Source: Xenorhabdus poinarii G6 (GTDB lineage: Bacteria > Pseudomonadota > Gammaproteobacteria > Enterobacterales > Enterobacteriaceae). From it: a DNA stretch of 64,000 nt. The DNA is taken from assembly GCF_000968175.1 (NCBI RefSeq), contig NZ_FO704551.1, positions 3,224,001-3,288,000 of the forward strand. Direction: 5' to 3'. Position numbers and translations under genes: made by a program. Below are positions 39,261 through 49,200 of the stretch, in pieces. The notes below the pieces were generated by a model. It was not told where the DNA came from, did not search any database, and was given only the letters and a program-made list of their open reading frames with translations. Each line of letters begins with the position of its first letter. Within the stretch, counting starts at the first letter, position 1.

Positions 39261-40175
39261 TTATTGTTTGCTGTTGATCTTTTCGATCTGGCTTTGTAAG
39301 AAATTGATAAATGTCCGGACGTTCTCGGAGACATGGCGGGTATTGGGATAGAGCGCGTAGATACCTTGTCTGGGAAAGCGGTGGTCAGGCAGTAATTGGG
39401 TTAAACATCCGTTGGCAATATCTTCTTGCACCAGCCAAGCGGGCAGTAACGCCACGCCTGCGCCGCTACGGGCAAATGCCAGCAATGAAGCCGCGCTGTC
39501 AGCCATGATCATGGGAGGAGCGTCTGCCCTGAACAGCACATTGTCGCCTGCAGGTGTAAAAATCTGCCAGTTTAACGGTGTGGCAAGGCGGCTATGTGCG
39601 ATCCAGCGCGCGCTTTGCAATTGTTTCAGGTCAGTGAGGGTATTGTCATGATGCGTCGTTAAATATTCTTTTGAAGCGACAGGTAAAATATCGAACCAAT
39701 CGATCAGCTTCGCATGGTGAGTGGAGTCCGCCAATTGGCCAAGACGTATCGCCACATCAAAACGTCCGGAGATCAGATCATCATTTTTTGATGAAGAAAC
39801 GTGCTGGATGCGTAGTTGCGGATGCAGGGCGGCAAATGCCGAGAGCACGGGAACCACGACTCTGGCCCCATATTCCGGCGTGGTGGTGATACGCAGCATG
39901 CCTTTCAGGCCGGTATGATCGCTGCGGACATCATCCAGGATTTTTTCCACATCCTGCAACAACTGTAGACAGTGCAGATAAAAACGCTCACCGGCATCGG
40001 TGACGGCCACCTGCCGGGTACTGCGGGTGAGCACGGAAGTGCCTAATGTCTCCTCAAGCTGTTTGATATTAAAACTCACTACCGCTTTGGTCAGCCCCAG
40101 TGTCTGCGCCGCGCCGGTAAAACTGCCGGCTTCCACTACCGCCACAAATATCTCCAGACGTTGCATATTCAGCAT
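39261..40175 (-). CDS. LysR-family transcriptional regulator
   Basis: A 304-aa LysR regulator: N-terminal winged helix-turn-helix (residues about 5-63, AGSFTGAAQTLGLTKAVVSFNIKQLE), linker helix, and a type-2 periplasmic-binding-like effector domain. The overall look is that of the CrgA/DmlR/AaeR-like branch. It is transcribed divergently from the MFS pump gene over 125 bp, so it probably controls that operon. The first Met (40175) or Met4 (40166) could be the start. The effector is unknown; an aromatic or amino-acid-derived compound would fit the neighbouring oxidase. Confidence 0.9.
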   Translation of the reverse strand: MLNMQRLEIFVAVVEAGSFTGAAQTLGLTKAVVSFNIKQLEETLGTSVLTRSTRQVAVTDAGERFYLHCLQLLQDVEKILDDVRSDHTGLKGMLRITTTPEYGARVVVPVLSAFAALHPQLRIQHVSSSKNDDLISGRFDVAIRLGQLADSTHHAKLIDWFDILPVASKEYLTTHHDNTLTDLKQLQSARWIAHSRLATPLNWQIFTPAGDNVLFRADAPPMIMADSAASLLAFARSGAGVALLPAWLVQEDIANGCLTQLLPDHRFPRQGIYALYPNTRHVSENVRTFINFLQSQIEKINSKQ

Positions 40176-40197
40176 GGATCTTCCTTATAAATTTAGA

Positions 40198-40231
40198 TTA
40201 CTGTAAAAATAATTTTGACAGTGTAATTACA
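40198..40231. promoter_or_regulatory. Candidate LysR operator
   Basis: The LysR-MFS gap contains a perfect 10-bp palindrome TGTAATTACA (40222-40231) and a partial inverted repeat TTACTGT...ACAGTGTAA (40198-40226) with an AT-rich centre, a layout typical of LysR sites. Confidence 0.45.
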
Positions 40232-40300
40232 AAACGTCGATTTATCTTTTTTTTCCTAACTGTATACTATGCCCATTATGCTGTTTTTCATGAGAAATCT

Positions 40301-41680
40301 ATGAATTATCGGGTGCGTGTCGCTAGCGTCTATCTGCTGGGTTTTTTCATCGATCTGGTCAATATGTTTATTGCCAACGTCGCCTACCCTGATATTGGCA
40401 GGCAGCTTAATGCGCCGGTCAGTCAGCTGGCGTGGGTGAGCAATGGCTATATTCTGGGATTAACGTTAGTTATTCCCCTGAGTCGTTGGCTGGCAAAACG
40501 AATGGGCTCAAAGCGCTTGTTTATCCTCTCACTGATTCTTTTCATCATCGGTACCTGCGGTGTGGCTGGCGCCTCCCAGATTGAGCAACTCATTGCCTGG
40601 CGTGTGGTGCAGGGGCTGGGCGGGGGGCTGCTGATCCCTGTTGGTCAGACAATGACCTATGCTCTTTATCGCAGTCATGAACGGGCAAAACTCTCTTCGG
40701 TCGTTATGCTGGTCGCCTTAATGGCGCCAGCGCTCTCTCCGGCCATCGGTGGCGTGTTGGTAGACAACGTCAGCTGGCGCTGGGTATTTTTAGCCAGTTT
40801 GCCCCTGGCGTTCGTCACATTGGTTCTCGCCGCTTGCTGGCTGAAGAGTGATGTGCTTGCCACCAATGCCGAACGGCTGGATTTCAGCGGTCTTATCTCG
40901 GGCTGTCTGGCGCTGACTTTGATTCTGCTAGGCCTGACTTACATGGGCGAATCCGGTCGCCTGGGCTTGGGAGCGGCGTTACTGGTCTCAGGTATTGCGC
41001 TGATGGGCTGGTATGTACGCGCTTCATTACGTAAAACACAACCGTTGCTCAATCTGCGTCTGATCCAGGAGCCGATGCTGCAAACCGCGATGCTTATCTA
41101 CCAACTTATTCCGGGCATTTTTACCGGCGTCAGCCTGATTGCGATGCTGTATTTGCAGGATCAGTTGGGGATGCATGCCACCCTGGTGGGCGCGATGATG
41201 CTTCCCTGGGCGATAGCCTCATTTGCTGCTATCTCCCTCACTGGCAAAAAGTTTAATAAGGTCGGGCCGCGCCCACTGTTTATCATTGGTTGCCTGGTGC
41301 AGGGGATCGGTATTGGATTATTACCTCTGATTGGCAGTGCCGATGACGTGATTTTGGCGGCTGTCGCTTACGCGCTAATGGGGTTCGGGGGAAGCCTGTG
41401 CAGCAGCACCGCGCAGAGTTCGGCGTTTATTCAGGTACACGATACCGAGCTGGCGGATGCCAGTGCACTGTGGAACATCAATCGTCAGCTCAGTTTCTGT
41501 TTTGGTGTGACATTAATCAGCTTATTACTGAACGTGTTACTCAACATGTCAGGCATTCAGCAAACCCAGGCTTATCGTCTGTGCTTTGTTCTAGCGGCAC
41601 TTAGCGCTGTCATTCCCGTCTTACTCTGCCTACGGATAGCGAATAGCAGAGTCATTCTTATGTTTAATCAGGAGAAATGA
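40301..41680 (+). CDS. MFS efflux pump, DHA2 (14-TMS) type
   Basis: A 459-aa major-facilitator transporter. Motif A-like LAKRMGSKRLF lies between helices 2 and 3, motif C-like APALSPAIGGVL in helix 5, and the spacing suggests 13-14 helices, as in EmrB/QacA drug-proton antiporters. The N-terminal FIDLVNMFIANVAYPDIG segment matches the DHA2 type. It is first of a probable operon with the NTF2-like gene (4-bp overlap). The DNA is visibly more GC-rich than the flanking intergenic DNA, consistent with transfer. Substrate unknown; it may export the product of the neighbouring oxidase. Confidence 0.88.
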   Translation: MNYRVRVASVYLLGFFIDLVNMFIANVAYPDIGRQLNAPVSQLAWVSNGYILGLTLVIPLSRWLAKRMGSKRLFILSLILFIIGTCGVAGASQIEQLIAWRVVQGLGGGLLIPVGQTMTYALYRSHERAKLSSVVMLVALMAPALSPAIGGVLVDNVSWRWVFLASLPLAFVTLVLAACWLKSDVLATNAERLDFSGLISGCLALTLILLGLTYMGESGRLGLGAALLVSGIALMGWYVRASLRKTQPLLNLRLIQEPMLQTAMLIYQLIPGIFTGVSLIAMLYLQDQLGMHATLVGAMMLPWAIASFAAISLTGKKFNKVGPRPLFIIGCLVQGIGIGLLPLIGSADDVILAAVAYALMGFGGSLCSSTAQSSAFIQVHDTELADASALWNINRQLSFCFGVTLISLLLNVLLNMSGIQQTQAYRLCFVLAALSAVIPVLLCLRIANSRVILMFNQEK

Positions 41681-42072
41681 TGAATCACTACTTTCAGGAA
41701 GTCTTAGATGCTCACGTGCTGATCCGCCGTTGGCTCGGTGATGCCAGCAGCCCCGCCGAGGTGTGTGAAGATTTGTTGGCGCGTTTCAGCCCGGCCTATT
41801 CCATGGTGACGCCAAATGGCGGCCAGCTTGATTACACGTCACTAACTTCGTTTTTCCGTACGCAATGCGGCGCAAAATCGGGGCTGGAGATTGAAATCGA
41901 CAATATGCAATTGATTGCAGAGAGTACTACAGGGGCTACCGTGACTTATCGGGAACGGCAGCAGCTGCCAGGCCAGGACGCAACGCTGCGCTTTTCGACC
42001 GTGGTGTTCGAGTTGGGGATGGATAATCAGGTGATATGGCGCCATCTGCATGAGACAGCACTTCCTTTATAA
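41677..42072 (+). CDS. NTF2-like (SnoaL/DUF4440-type) protein
   Basis: A 131-aa protein with the cone-shaped NTF2-like fold pattern: helices at the N-terminus, then beta strands (IEIDNMQLIAESTTGATVTYRERQQL, LRFSTVVFELGMDNQVIWRHLHETAL). Such domains act as small isomerases, cyclases or binding proteins. It overlaps the MFS stop by ATGA, so it is translationally coupled. No catalytic residue can be assigned. Confidence 0.7.
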   Translation: MMNHYFQEVLDAHVLIRRWLGDASSPAEVCEDLLARFSPAYSMVTPNGGQLDYTSLTSFFRTQCGAKSGLEIEIDNMQLIAESTTGATVTYRERQQLPGQDATLRFSTVVFELGMDNQVIWRHLHETALPL

Positions 42073-42341
42073 GCATTCTCATTGGATTAATTTTCTTAAA
42101 TCGGCGGGATATTTGGGAACAAGTATTCAGCCGTGTTACGCAATACAATCCATGTTGTTTTATGCAAAGACGTAGAATTAAGTCGTATCAATATTAACAA
42201 ATGTATTTTCTCTGGAGGGCATTGGTGTAATTAAGCGCAATGCGTTAGAAAACGTGTGGGAGCGCTTTCTTTAACTGATTAATTAAGAACTCAATGTAGA
42301 TAACCTCATATAAACTAAAAACAGATTAAGGGAGATAGTCT

Positions 42342-44042
42342 ATGCTAGATAAAAGCATCAACACCGAAAAAACGCGTGCTTTTCCATATATTGATTCGTT
42401 ATTCGATTACGGCACCTATCTTTACCGAGTAAAGGCCAAAGGGGCAATTGGACAATTTGCCACACCCTGTAACGAGCGTGTGGCCATTATCGGAGCAGGG
42501 CTAAGCGGTATGGTTGCCGCCCGCGAGTTGCTAAAAGCCGGGGTACGTCATGTCACTCTGTTCGAAGCCGAAACAAACCGACACGGCGGCCGGCTGTTAA
42601 GCCAGCAATTTGATGCTGAGATGCCTGAATATATTGCCGAGATGGGTGCGATGCGTTTCCCGCCTTCCGAAGTTGGGTTATTCCATTATTTGGATAACTT
42701 CAATATTGATACCGCATCCGTTTTCCCCGATCCTGGGGTTGTTGATACCGAAATTCATTTCCAGGGCGACGCCTTTACATGGCAAGCAGGCTCACCACCG
42801 CCATCCTTGTTTCACCGTGTTGACCGCGGCTGGAAAAGCTTTTTACAAGAGGGGGGTGTACTGGATGGTAAGCAGCTGATTGCGCCATTGGCTATCACCC
42901 AGGCGTTACGAGAAGGGCGGCTGGCTGATGCCAAAGAGGCATGGCAAATCTATATTGATGTCTTTGGCGATAGCTGTTTTTACTCTTCATTGGTAAGAAT
43001 TTTCACCAGTTCCAATCCGCCAGGCGGAGAACATTGGGAGAAACCTAACGATTTTGTGCTGTTTGGTTCACTTGGCATCGGCTCCGGCGGTTTCCAGCCG
43101 GTATTCAGGGCGGCATTTATTGAAATCATGCGTCTTGTTGTCAATGGCCTGGAGGAGGATCAGCGTCTGGTGCCGGATGGTATTAGCACGTTAACTGACC
43201 GCATGGGCAGTGAAGTACTCGCGGATAAGCCGTTGGCCGACCGCATTATCTATCAGAAAGTCACTGATATTTCCCAACAGGACGATGGACGCTTTATTAT
43301 CGACACCGATGACGGCGCACAGGCAGAATTTGACCGTGTAATCGTGACGGTTTCAACACGTGCCATGCAGGTTTCATTAAAACTTTCACAACGCAATAAG
43401 TGGCTGGGTGCAGACGTTTCACGCGCAATTAATGAAACACACCTGATTGGCTCGTCAAAGCTATTTCTCCTGACACAGACGAAATTCTGGCTGAAAGAAC
43501 AGCTGCCGCGGACTATTTTGACCGATACCCTGGCTAAAGGGATCTACTGCCTGGACTATCAGCCTGAAAATCCCGACGGGCATGGTGTCGTTTTGATCAG
43601 TTATACCTGGGAGGATGATTCTCACAAACTGGTGACATTGAGTAATAAGCGCGCCCGACTGGATCGCCTGGTTGATGAGCTGCGTCAGACCGCGCCGGAA
43701 TTTGCCAAATATCTGGTGCCGCTGAATGATGACTCTAAATATATTCAGGAATACGATTGGCTGACGGATGCCAATGCTATGGGGGCATTTAAGCTCAATT
43801 ACCCGGGTAATGACCACTATTCAGAAGCGCTGTTTTTCCAGTTCCAGACGGCTGTTGATACGCAGAACGATCCGGGACTGTATCTCGCTGGCTGCAGCTG
43901 TTCATTTACCGGTGGGTGGGCGGAAGGAGCTATCCAGACAGGGATTAACGCAGCCTGTGCTGTGGTGCATAGCCTCGGCGGCGCGTTGATGGCTGATAAT
44001 CCGCTGCACAACATGTCTCACCACTATCACTACCATCACTAA
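42342..44042 (+). CDS. Flavin amine oxidase family enzyme (L-amino-acid oxidase or tryptophan 2-monooxygenase-like)
   Basis: A 566-aa FAD enzyme without a signal peptide. The dinucleotide-binding motif VAIIGAGLSGMVAA is at residues 47-60 with the ribose-binding acidic residue E75. The GGRL and AEMGAMRFP segments are typical of IaaM and Pseudomonas-type L-amino-acid oxidases/monooxygenases. The C-terminal FAD motif region reads LAGCSCSFTGGWAEGAIQTG. It would oxidise an amino acid to the imino or keto acid, or to an amide. The last residues are a His/Tyr tail (SHHYHYHH), unusual and possibly metal-binding. It lies 269 bp after the NTF2-like gene with its own leader, within the block flanked by the fis-terminator repeats. 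Substrate not determinable. Confidence 0.85.
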   Translation: MLDKSINTEKTRAFPYIDSLFDYGTYLYRVKAKGAIGQFATPCNERVAIIGAGLSGMVAARELLKAGVRHVTLFEAETNRHGGRLLSQQFDAEMPEYIAEMGAMRFPPSEVGLFHYLDNFNIDTASVFPDPGVVDTEIHFQGDAFTWQAGSPPPSLFHRVDRGWKSFLQEGGVLDGKQLIAPLAITQALREGRLADAKEAWQIYIDVFGDSCFYSSLVRIFTSSNPPGGEHWEKPNDFVLFGSLGIGSGGFQPVFRAAFIEIMRLVVNGLEEDQRLVPDGISTLTDRMGSEVLADKPLADRIIYQKVTDISQQDDGRFIIDTDDGAQAEFDRVIVTVSTRAMQVSLKLSQRNKWLGADVSRAINETHLIGSSKLFLLTQTKFWLKEQLPRTILTDTLAKGIYCLDYQPENPDGHGVVLISYTWEDDSHKLVTLSNKRARLDRLVDELRQTAPEFAKYLVPLNDDSKYIQEYDWLTDANAMGAFKLNYPGNDHYSEALFFQFQTAVDTQNDPGLYLAGCSCSFTGGWAEGAIQTGINAACAVVHSLGGALMADNPLHNMSHHYHYHH

Positions 44043-44302
44043 TCAACTGGTCTTTATAAATGGATACGAAACGTCAATGATCATTGGCTGAAAGCGTGGC
44101 CAGAAATCTGCAGCCCCCGGGTTGCAGGAAAATAATCACTATCATCTTTCCCGGTATCATCAAACTTGCGGCAACAATGCTTTTATTGCATTTTGGTGAT
44201 TATTACGCTATTTGCCCTGTCCAATATCGCTTCATGGTTGCTAAATAAGTTACACATTCTCCCCGTATTTAAATAAACCGTCGATAAGAATGTTTGTCTC
44301 TC

Positions 44303-44325
44303 AGTCCCGCACTTAATGCGGGACT
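44303..44325 (+). terminator. GC-rich hairpin after the oxidase gene
   Basis: A perfect 9-bp stem (AGTCCCGCA / TGCGGGACT) with loop CTTAA, not followed by a T-run. It lies 260 bp after the oxidase stop; the rest of 44043-44400 shows no convincing gene. Confidence 0.4.
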
Positions 44326-44418
44326 AAGTAACCGTCTTAAACGTCAAGAGCTGAAGTTAATTATTTTTGCTTTATATTTTTCATCGTAAGGTTGCTACGA
44401 ATGCCGTATTTGCTTTTC

Positions 44419-44755
44419 TTACGCAGGTATTGCTGCCAATGCGCCCAGTATATCCATACCAAAGCGGGTAACAGAAACGGGGTTATTCAGATTATTGCCT
44501 TTCATATAGGCAAGATAGAGATACTTACAGGGATTGAAGGGCATAATTTCCGCATTACCTACTTTAGCGCCTGCCGCATGAGGATAAACTTTAATATGGC
44601 TGGCATCAATCATCAACCATTCGAAATCCGGTTCAGATATCAGTTATTCAAGTAGAGCTTCCCATCCCCCCTTATCTCGCCACCAGCAAATGTGGCTCAA
44701 GTAAGTTCCAAATATGATCTGAAATATCATGACGGTGGTGTGCGGGTGTGTTCAT
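44419..44755 (-). pseudogene. IS5-family transposase remnant
   Basis: Reading on the minus strand from ATG 44755 gives MNTPAHHRHDISDHIWNLL, the N-terminus of IS5/IS1031-type transposases. It is then broken by a stop and an internal deletion, and resumes as WRDKGGWEALLE (stop), then EPDFEWLMIDASHIKVYPHA, the first DDE Asp region. After the Gly-Asn of AGAKVGN, the frame continues for about 45 residues (AEIMPFNPCKYLYLAYMKGN...) that do not look like transposase, so an unrelated fragment is fused. It lies beside the right 21-bp repeat. Confidence 0.75.
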
Positions 44756-44821
44756 TGTCAAGCCGCTCTATTTAGGGAATAAATATTGATTATTGCACTC
44801 ATATTTCATGACGATACTGTG

Positions 44822-44842
44822 TAGGGGAAGTGCTTTTTTGTT
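44822..44842 (+). repeat. Direct repeat, right copy (3' half of fis terminator)
   Basis: Exact 21-base copy of 38895-38915 without the 5' half of the hairpin. It bounds the ~5.9-kb oxidase/MFS block on the right. Confidence 0.85.
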
Positions 44843-44927
44843 AGGAATACCCCACCTAAAAATCCTCAGCATTGAAAATAAAGATTACACACATAAAATT
44901 ATATACGTAACCCCAATTCACTTATGA

Positions 44928-45827
44928 TTAAAATTTAGGATTCTTCCACTCATGAGTTAAGTAATCAATAAAAGTTCTTACCCTTCGGGGAATCGGCTCC
45001 CTACTCGCTCGGATTATGTTTATCGTGACTTCTTTTTCTTTCCAGTCTGGCAGGACTCTAACCAATTTACCTGTACTTATCTCGTCACTAACATCCCATT
45101 TTTCCCTCAATGCTATACCTAATCCAGCAAGACACCACGCCTTGATAGCTTGACTATTGTCACTCCGCAAATTACCTGACACGATAATTTCAGTTTGTTG
45201 TTCAGATTTATGTAAACACCATGTTTGTTGAAGAAGTCCAGGATAAGAGAACAAAAGGCAATTATGATTTTTAAGTTCATTAGGTTGTGATATGAGGTGA
45301 TCTTTCACGTATTCAGGAGAAGCAACAAGTATCCGCTCGCTAGTCGCTAGAGGTGTGGCAATTAATTGAGAGTCTGTCAGTTGACCAAAACGTAGAGCAA
45401 GGTCTAAATTATTACTGTATATATCAAGTATTCGATCAGTCAGTTGCAAATCAAAATTAACACCAGGGTATTTATTTACAAAAGAAACAATTTCTTTTGT
45501 AATATATTTCTCGCCAAATGCGACTGGCGCTGTTATTTTAATGTTTCCTTCTAGATTGGCGTTCCTTTTATTATCTATATCAGAAATATTTTCCAATATG
45601 GTTAACAGGGTCCGTACATGCTTAGCTACAGCTAATCCTTCGTCGGTGATTTTTATTTTTCGCGTATTTCGTTTAAATAAACTGATATTAAGGGTGGATT
45701 CCAGCCGTGCTATCTGTTTGCTGACGCTGGAAGGAGATTGGTTCATTATCCGTGCAGCAGCTGAAAAACTGTTAGAATCCACAACGGTTAAGAAAGTCAC
45801 CAGGTCATCAAGGTTATTCAGCGTCAT
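44928..45827 (-). CDS. LysR-family transcriptional regulator (orphan)
   Basis: A 299-aa LysR protein: winged helix-turn-helix (DSNSFSAAARIMNQSPSSVSKQIARLE, residues about 17-43), linker helix and effector-binding domain ending TFIDYLTHEW. It diverges from a truncated MFS gene at 45968, the usual partner for such regulators, so its main target is probably lost. The gene itself appears intact. Confidence 0.9.
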   Translation of the reverse strand: MTLNNLDDLVTFLTVVDSNSFSAAARIMNQSPSSVSKQIARLESTLNISLFKRNTRKIKITDEGLAVAKHVRTLLTILENISDIDNKRNANLEGNIKITAPVAFGEKYITKEIVSFVNKYPGVNFDLQLTDRILDIYSNNLDLALRFGQLTDSQLIATPLATSERILVASPEYVKDHLISQPNELKNHNCLLFSYPGLLQQTWCLHKSEQQTEIIVSGNLRSDNSQAIKAWCLAGLGIALREKWDVSDEISTGKLVRVLPDWKEKEVTINIIRASREPIPRRVRTFIDYLTHEWKNPKF

Positions 45828-45967
45828 AAAATGATTCCATTCTGGAAAAAGAGATAGTCTGTTTTATCTTTTAGAGATTGCGTATCAACCTATTTAAACT
45901 GTAAACCGTTTTGTCATCTGATGAAAGCCATTCTCCTGACAATTATTTTTCCAATAAGGTCATCATC

Positions 45968-46062
45968 ATGCCGCTTGCACTATATGCGTTAACTGCCATG
46001 CGTTAACTGCCGGAGCGTTTGGGATTGGTGTCACTGAGTTTGTTATTATGGGGTTATTATAG
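45968..46062 (+). pseudogene. 5' stub of an MFS transporter gene (AraJ/YdhP-like)
   Basis: ATG 45968 begins MPLALYALTA, then a 14-bp tandem duplication (45984-45997 repeated at 45998-46011) shifts the frame. Removing one copy restores GAFGIGVTEFVIMGLL, the start of arabinose-efflux-type MFS pumps, and then a stop at 46060-46062 ends it. Nothing of the remaining ~370 residues is visible. It sits divergent to the LysR gene. Confidence 0.75.
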
Positions 46063-46149
46063 ATCATGAACCTAGTTTATCTTACACGCCTATATTTTCT
46101 ACTTTAATAACGTTATCTGCAGTAGGGGGGATTGATATCAATAAAAAAA

Positions 46150-46180
46150 GCATTACCCGCCTCTATCAAGAGGCGGGCAT
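46150..46180 (-). terminator. Terminator of the inverse autotransporter gene
   Basis: A perfect 8-bp GC stem (CCCGCCTC 46156-46163, GAGGCGGG 46170-46177), followed on the minus strand by TAATGC and a T7 run. It lies 34 bp after the minus-strand stop codon. Confidence 0.88.
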
Positions 46181-46210
46181 TTTCACGAATATTGACTAAA
46201 CAACGCACGG

Positions 46211-49200
46211 TTACTCGATACAGGCAACATAATCGGGAACAAGGCCATCTCTGGCAAAATGTACCTGACCGTCATCGATGTTCACTGAGTAGTGCCCTTC
46301 GTGACCTTGATCATCGGTTCCCGAAGTCGAAGAGCGGTAAGCACGATTTTGCGGCCAGCCATAAACGTCATACATTTTATTTTGTGGGTAGGCGTTATAC
46401 AGTGCCTCCAAATCCTCTTTTGTTGGCAAAAACTTATGGACTGCGTTGCAGTACCATACGGCTCCCTTGTAGACAAGACGCGCCCATATCTCCCCATTTT
46501 CCTTATAGGGGGAGGAACTGTCATGACCTAGCTTTTTGAGTTCTGCTGACAATTGTGGTCGCGCAAAAACTACGCCATTTGCAGCGGTGACAGTTTCAGG
46601 CATATGTCCCCAAAAGTTGGCGACGGGAACGTCTGGGCTGGTCGCGACAGTAAAGATGACATCTTTAGTTTCAGGGCCGATTGGGCCATCTGCCTTAATA
46701 GAGATTGTCGTCTTCACACCAAGCCCATGTGGATCCGTCACCGTAATAGAGTGAAGCCCCTGATCATTACTGAATCCCTGATATAGACCTGATTGGTGAT
46801 TGAGCAATACCGAGACATCCTGACGCTTATTCTGGCGGTTTAGTGCTACGATGGCTTCCGCATTTATAGCCACATTTCGGACTGGCTTCCCATGATTCAA
46901 CGTCTTGATTGTCAGCGTGATTTCACTGTCTTTTTTCACCTTATCGGCACTCGCTGTCACCTCTATCTTGTCAGCAAGTCCTTCGACTGTGCCGCCTCCG
47001 CCGCCGCCACTTGTCTGATTGCCTGCTCCGTTTCCCATGCTGCTATCAACGATTTGGGTATTCCCGATCAAATCCAGTCCATTTCGCGCCTGTACAGCAA
47101 TGGCTTTTACTTTCCCTGCATCGGATTGTGTCAAAATATAGGCAGGAATCTTGCCTGATTCGGTAATCGTGCTGGCCTTGTCAAAGTCAAACTTATTGCC
47201 TTTTTCACCCCATATATAACGTGAGTTATCTTTTTTCTCACCATGATTAGCATAAAAAGTATATGTTGCTCTCAGTTTCTGTCCCATTTCTAAATTACCC
47301 GTTAAAGTTAAATTTTTAACCGTGGGGGCATAGGAATGAACAAATGTAATCTCGACAGGATTAATGGTCACACCTTGCACTTCTGGTGTAATTTTCAGGA
47401 CACCGACTTTTTGACCGGCAGTCAGTATTGCGCGATAAACACCGGGTTGCTCTTCTTTTATTGTTGCGATCGTGGGATCGCTGCCTTCTCCCGCTAATTG
47501 GTTAGTGACAAGTCTGATATCTGAAGCAATACCCTGGATAGGATTATCATCTTTGTCCTTTAAGGTTAACGTCAGGATTGTAGTGGCATGTCCATTCGCC
47601 AACATTTCTGTCTCTTCGGTCGTAAAAGAGGAGTGAATACTATTGACCGCGCTCTGGAGTACCTGTACCTGAATTGCCACGCGTTTGGAAGCATTGCCCT
47701 GATTATCATAAGCGGTGGCGTCCACCGTATAGATATTATTACCCTGAGTTTGGTATTTTGGTAACGTCAGCAGATAATTGAACCCGCCCTGGTGTGTGAT
47801 TTTCCCGCCATTGGCAAACAACCTTGCTGCATTCCAGGTAATTTCTTTAAATTCATACTTGCTGTTGACACGGACATGCGGATTCTTCACCTCGCCTGTG
47901 TAGCCAGTCATTTGACTGTCCATTGTCAACGAGATCACTTCGCGTTTACGGTATTCCAGCACGATTTGATTATTACGTTCAACCAGATCATAGCGGCCAC
48001 CTTGTAAAGTACGTTTGGTCGCGACTGCATCCGGATCAATCTGTTTTGACCACGGCGCACCTATTTCATAATTCAGTGCCATACTGAACTGCGTATCGCC
48101 TCCGCTACCGGATATACCCTGTTTACGGTCAATACCGAAAGTCAGTAATGGAATAGGGGTATAGTCAACCCCGACAGTGAAAGCAGAAGGATCTTTTTTG
48201 CGATGCTCTTGATTTATCAGCCCGACTTCATTGCCGAAGTATTGCTCATACATCAATTTACCACCGAGCTGTGGCAGAGAAGGACAATAACCTTGTATTC
48301 TCAGATCGAATCCATTGGCAGGACGTTCATCATAATCGGTCAAAAGATGCGATTCTTTCCAATTAGTTAAACGAAAATAGCCGTTTGTGGCCAGTTTTAG
48401 GTAATTACGGGCATATTCTGCACCCAGGCCGAGCCGACTATGATTACCCGTGATATCGTGGTCGAAGAAAGCATTATAGCCCAACATCCAATCGTCAAAA
48501 AAATGACGTTGCCCAAAGCCAATATTGACGGTGTTACGTTTATCAATATGGCGTATGCCAAATTGCGTAAACGCCATCTGGTCACGGGTATCATACAGTG
48601 GCAACAACATATCAAATTGGCTGTTATCCAAATGACCATGAGTGTCCATACTTGCCTGCACACGGGTTGTACCGTAGTGTCCCAACCAATTCTGGATTTT
48701 CTGACTGGCTTCTCCCATGGCTAAATTGCTCAATTGGCTGGCTGCGTTACCTTTAATATTGTCACTACTCAATAATTGGCCAATTTGAGCGGAAACTTCA
48801 GCCAGGTGTTTGGTATTGTCGTCTGTATTCGCTTTTTGCTCTTCAGTCGTTGGTGACTGGTTGAATAAAGGCTGGTGTAACGGAGATTCGTGTAGCGAAG
48901 AATAGTTAAAGGGAAGAAATTTATTGTGGCGCGGTTTTGGCACATCAATCTCACTACCGACACCGAGTACCGTAAAAGGCTTATCAAACGTACGGTGCTG
49001 GTTGATTTTTTTTAAGTCAGGAACACTTAATCCATAACGTTTGGCTATGCTACTGACCGTCTCCCCGGATTTCAGGACATAATGCTCTGTCGGTAACCCC
49101 CATTTTTCATTTTGAAAAGTCGAATCTGTTTTGGCAGTAGCGAGAACGGGAGTGAATGCCACCGCAATGGGAAATACACATTGGGTGGCAATGTTCATCC

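Noticed and set aside
44392..44655. 87-aa plus-strand frame
   Set aside because: Antisense to the IS5-family remnant, whose transposase motifs read on the minus strand.
46132..46539. 135-aa plus-strand frame
   Set aside because: Shadow of the adhesin C-terminal region and its terminator.
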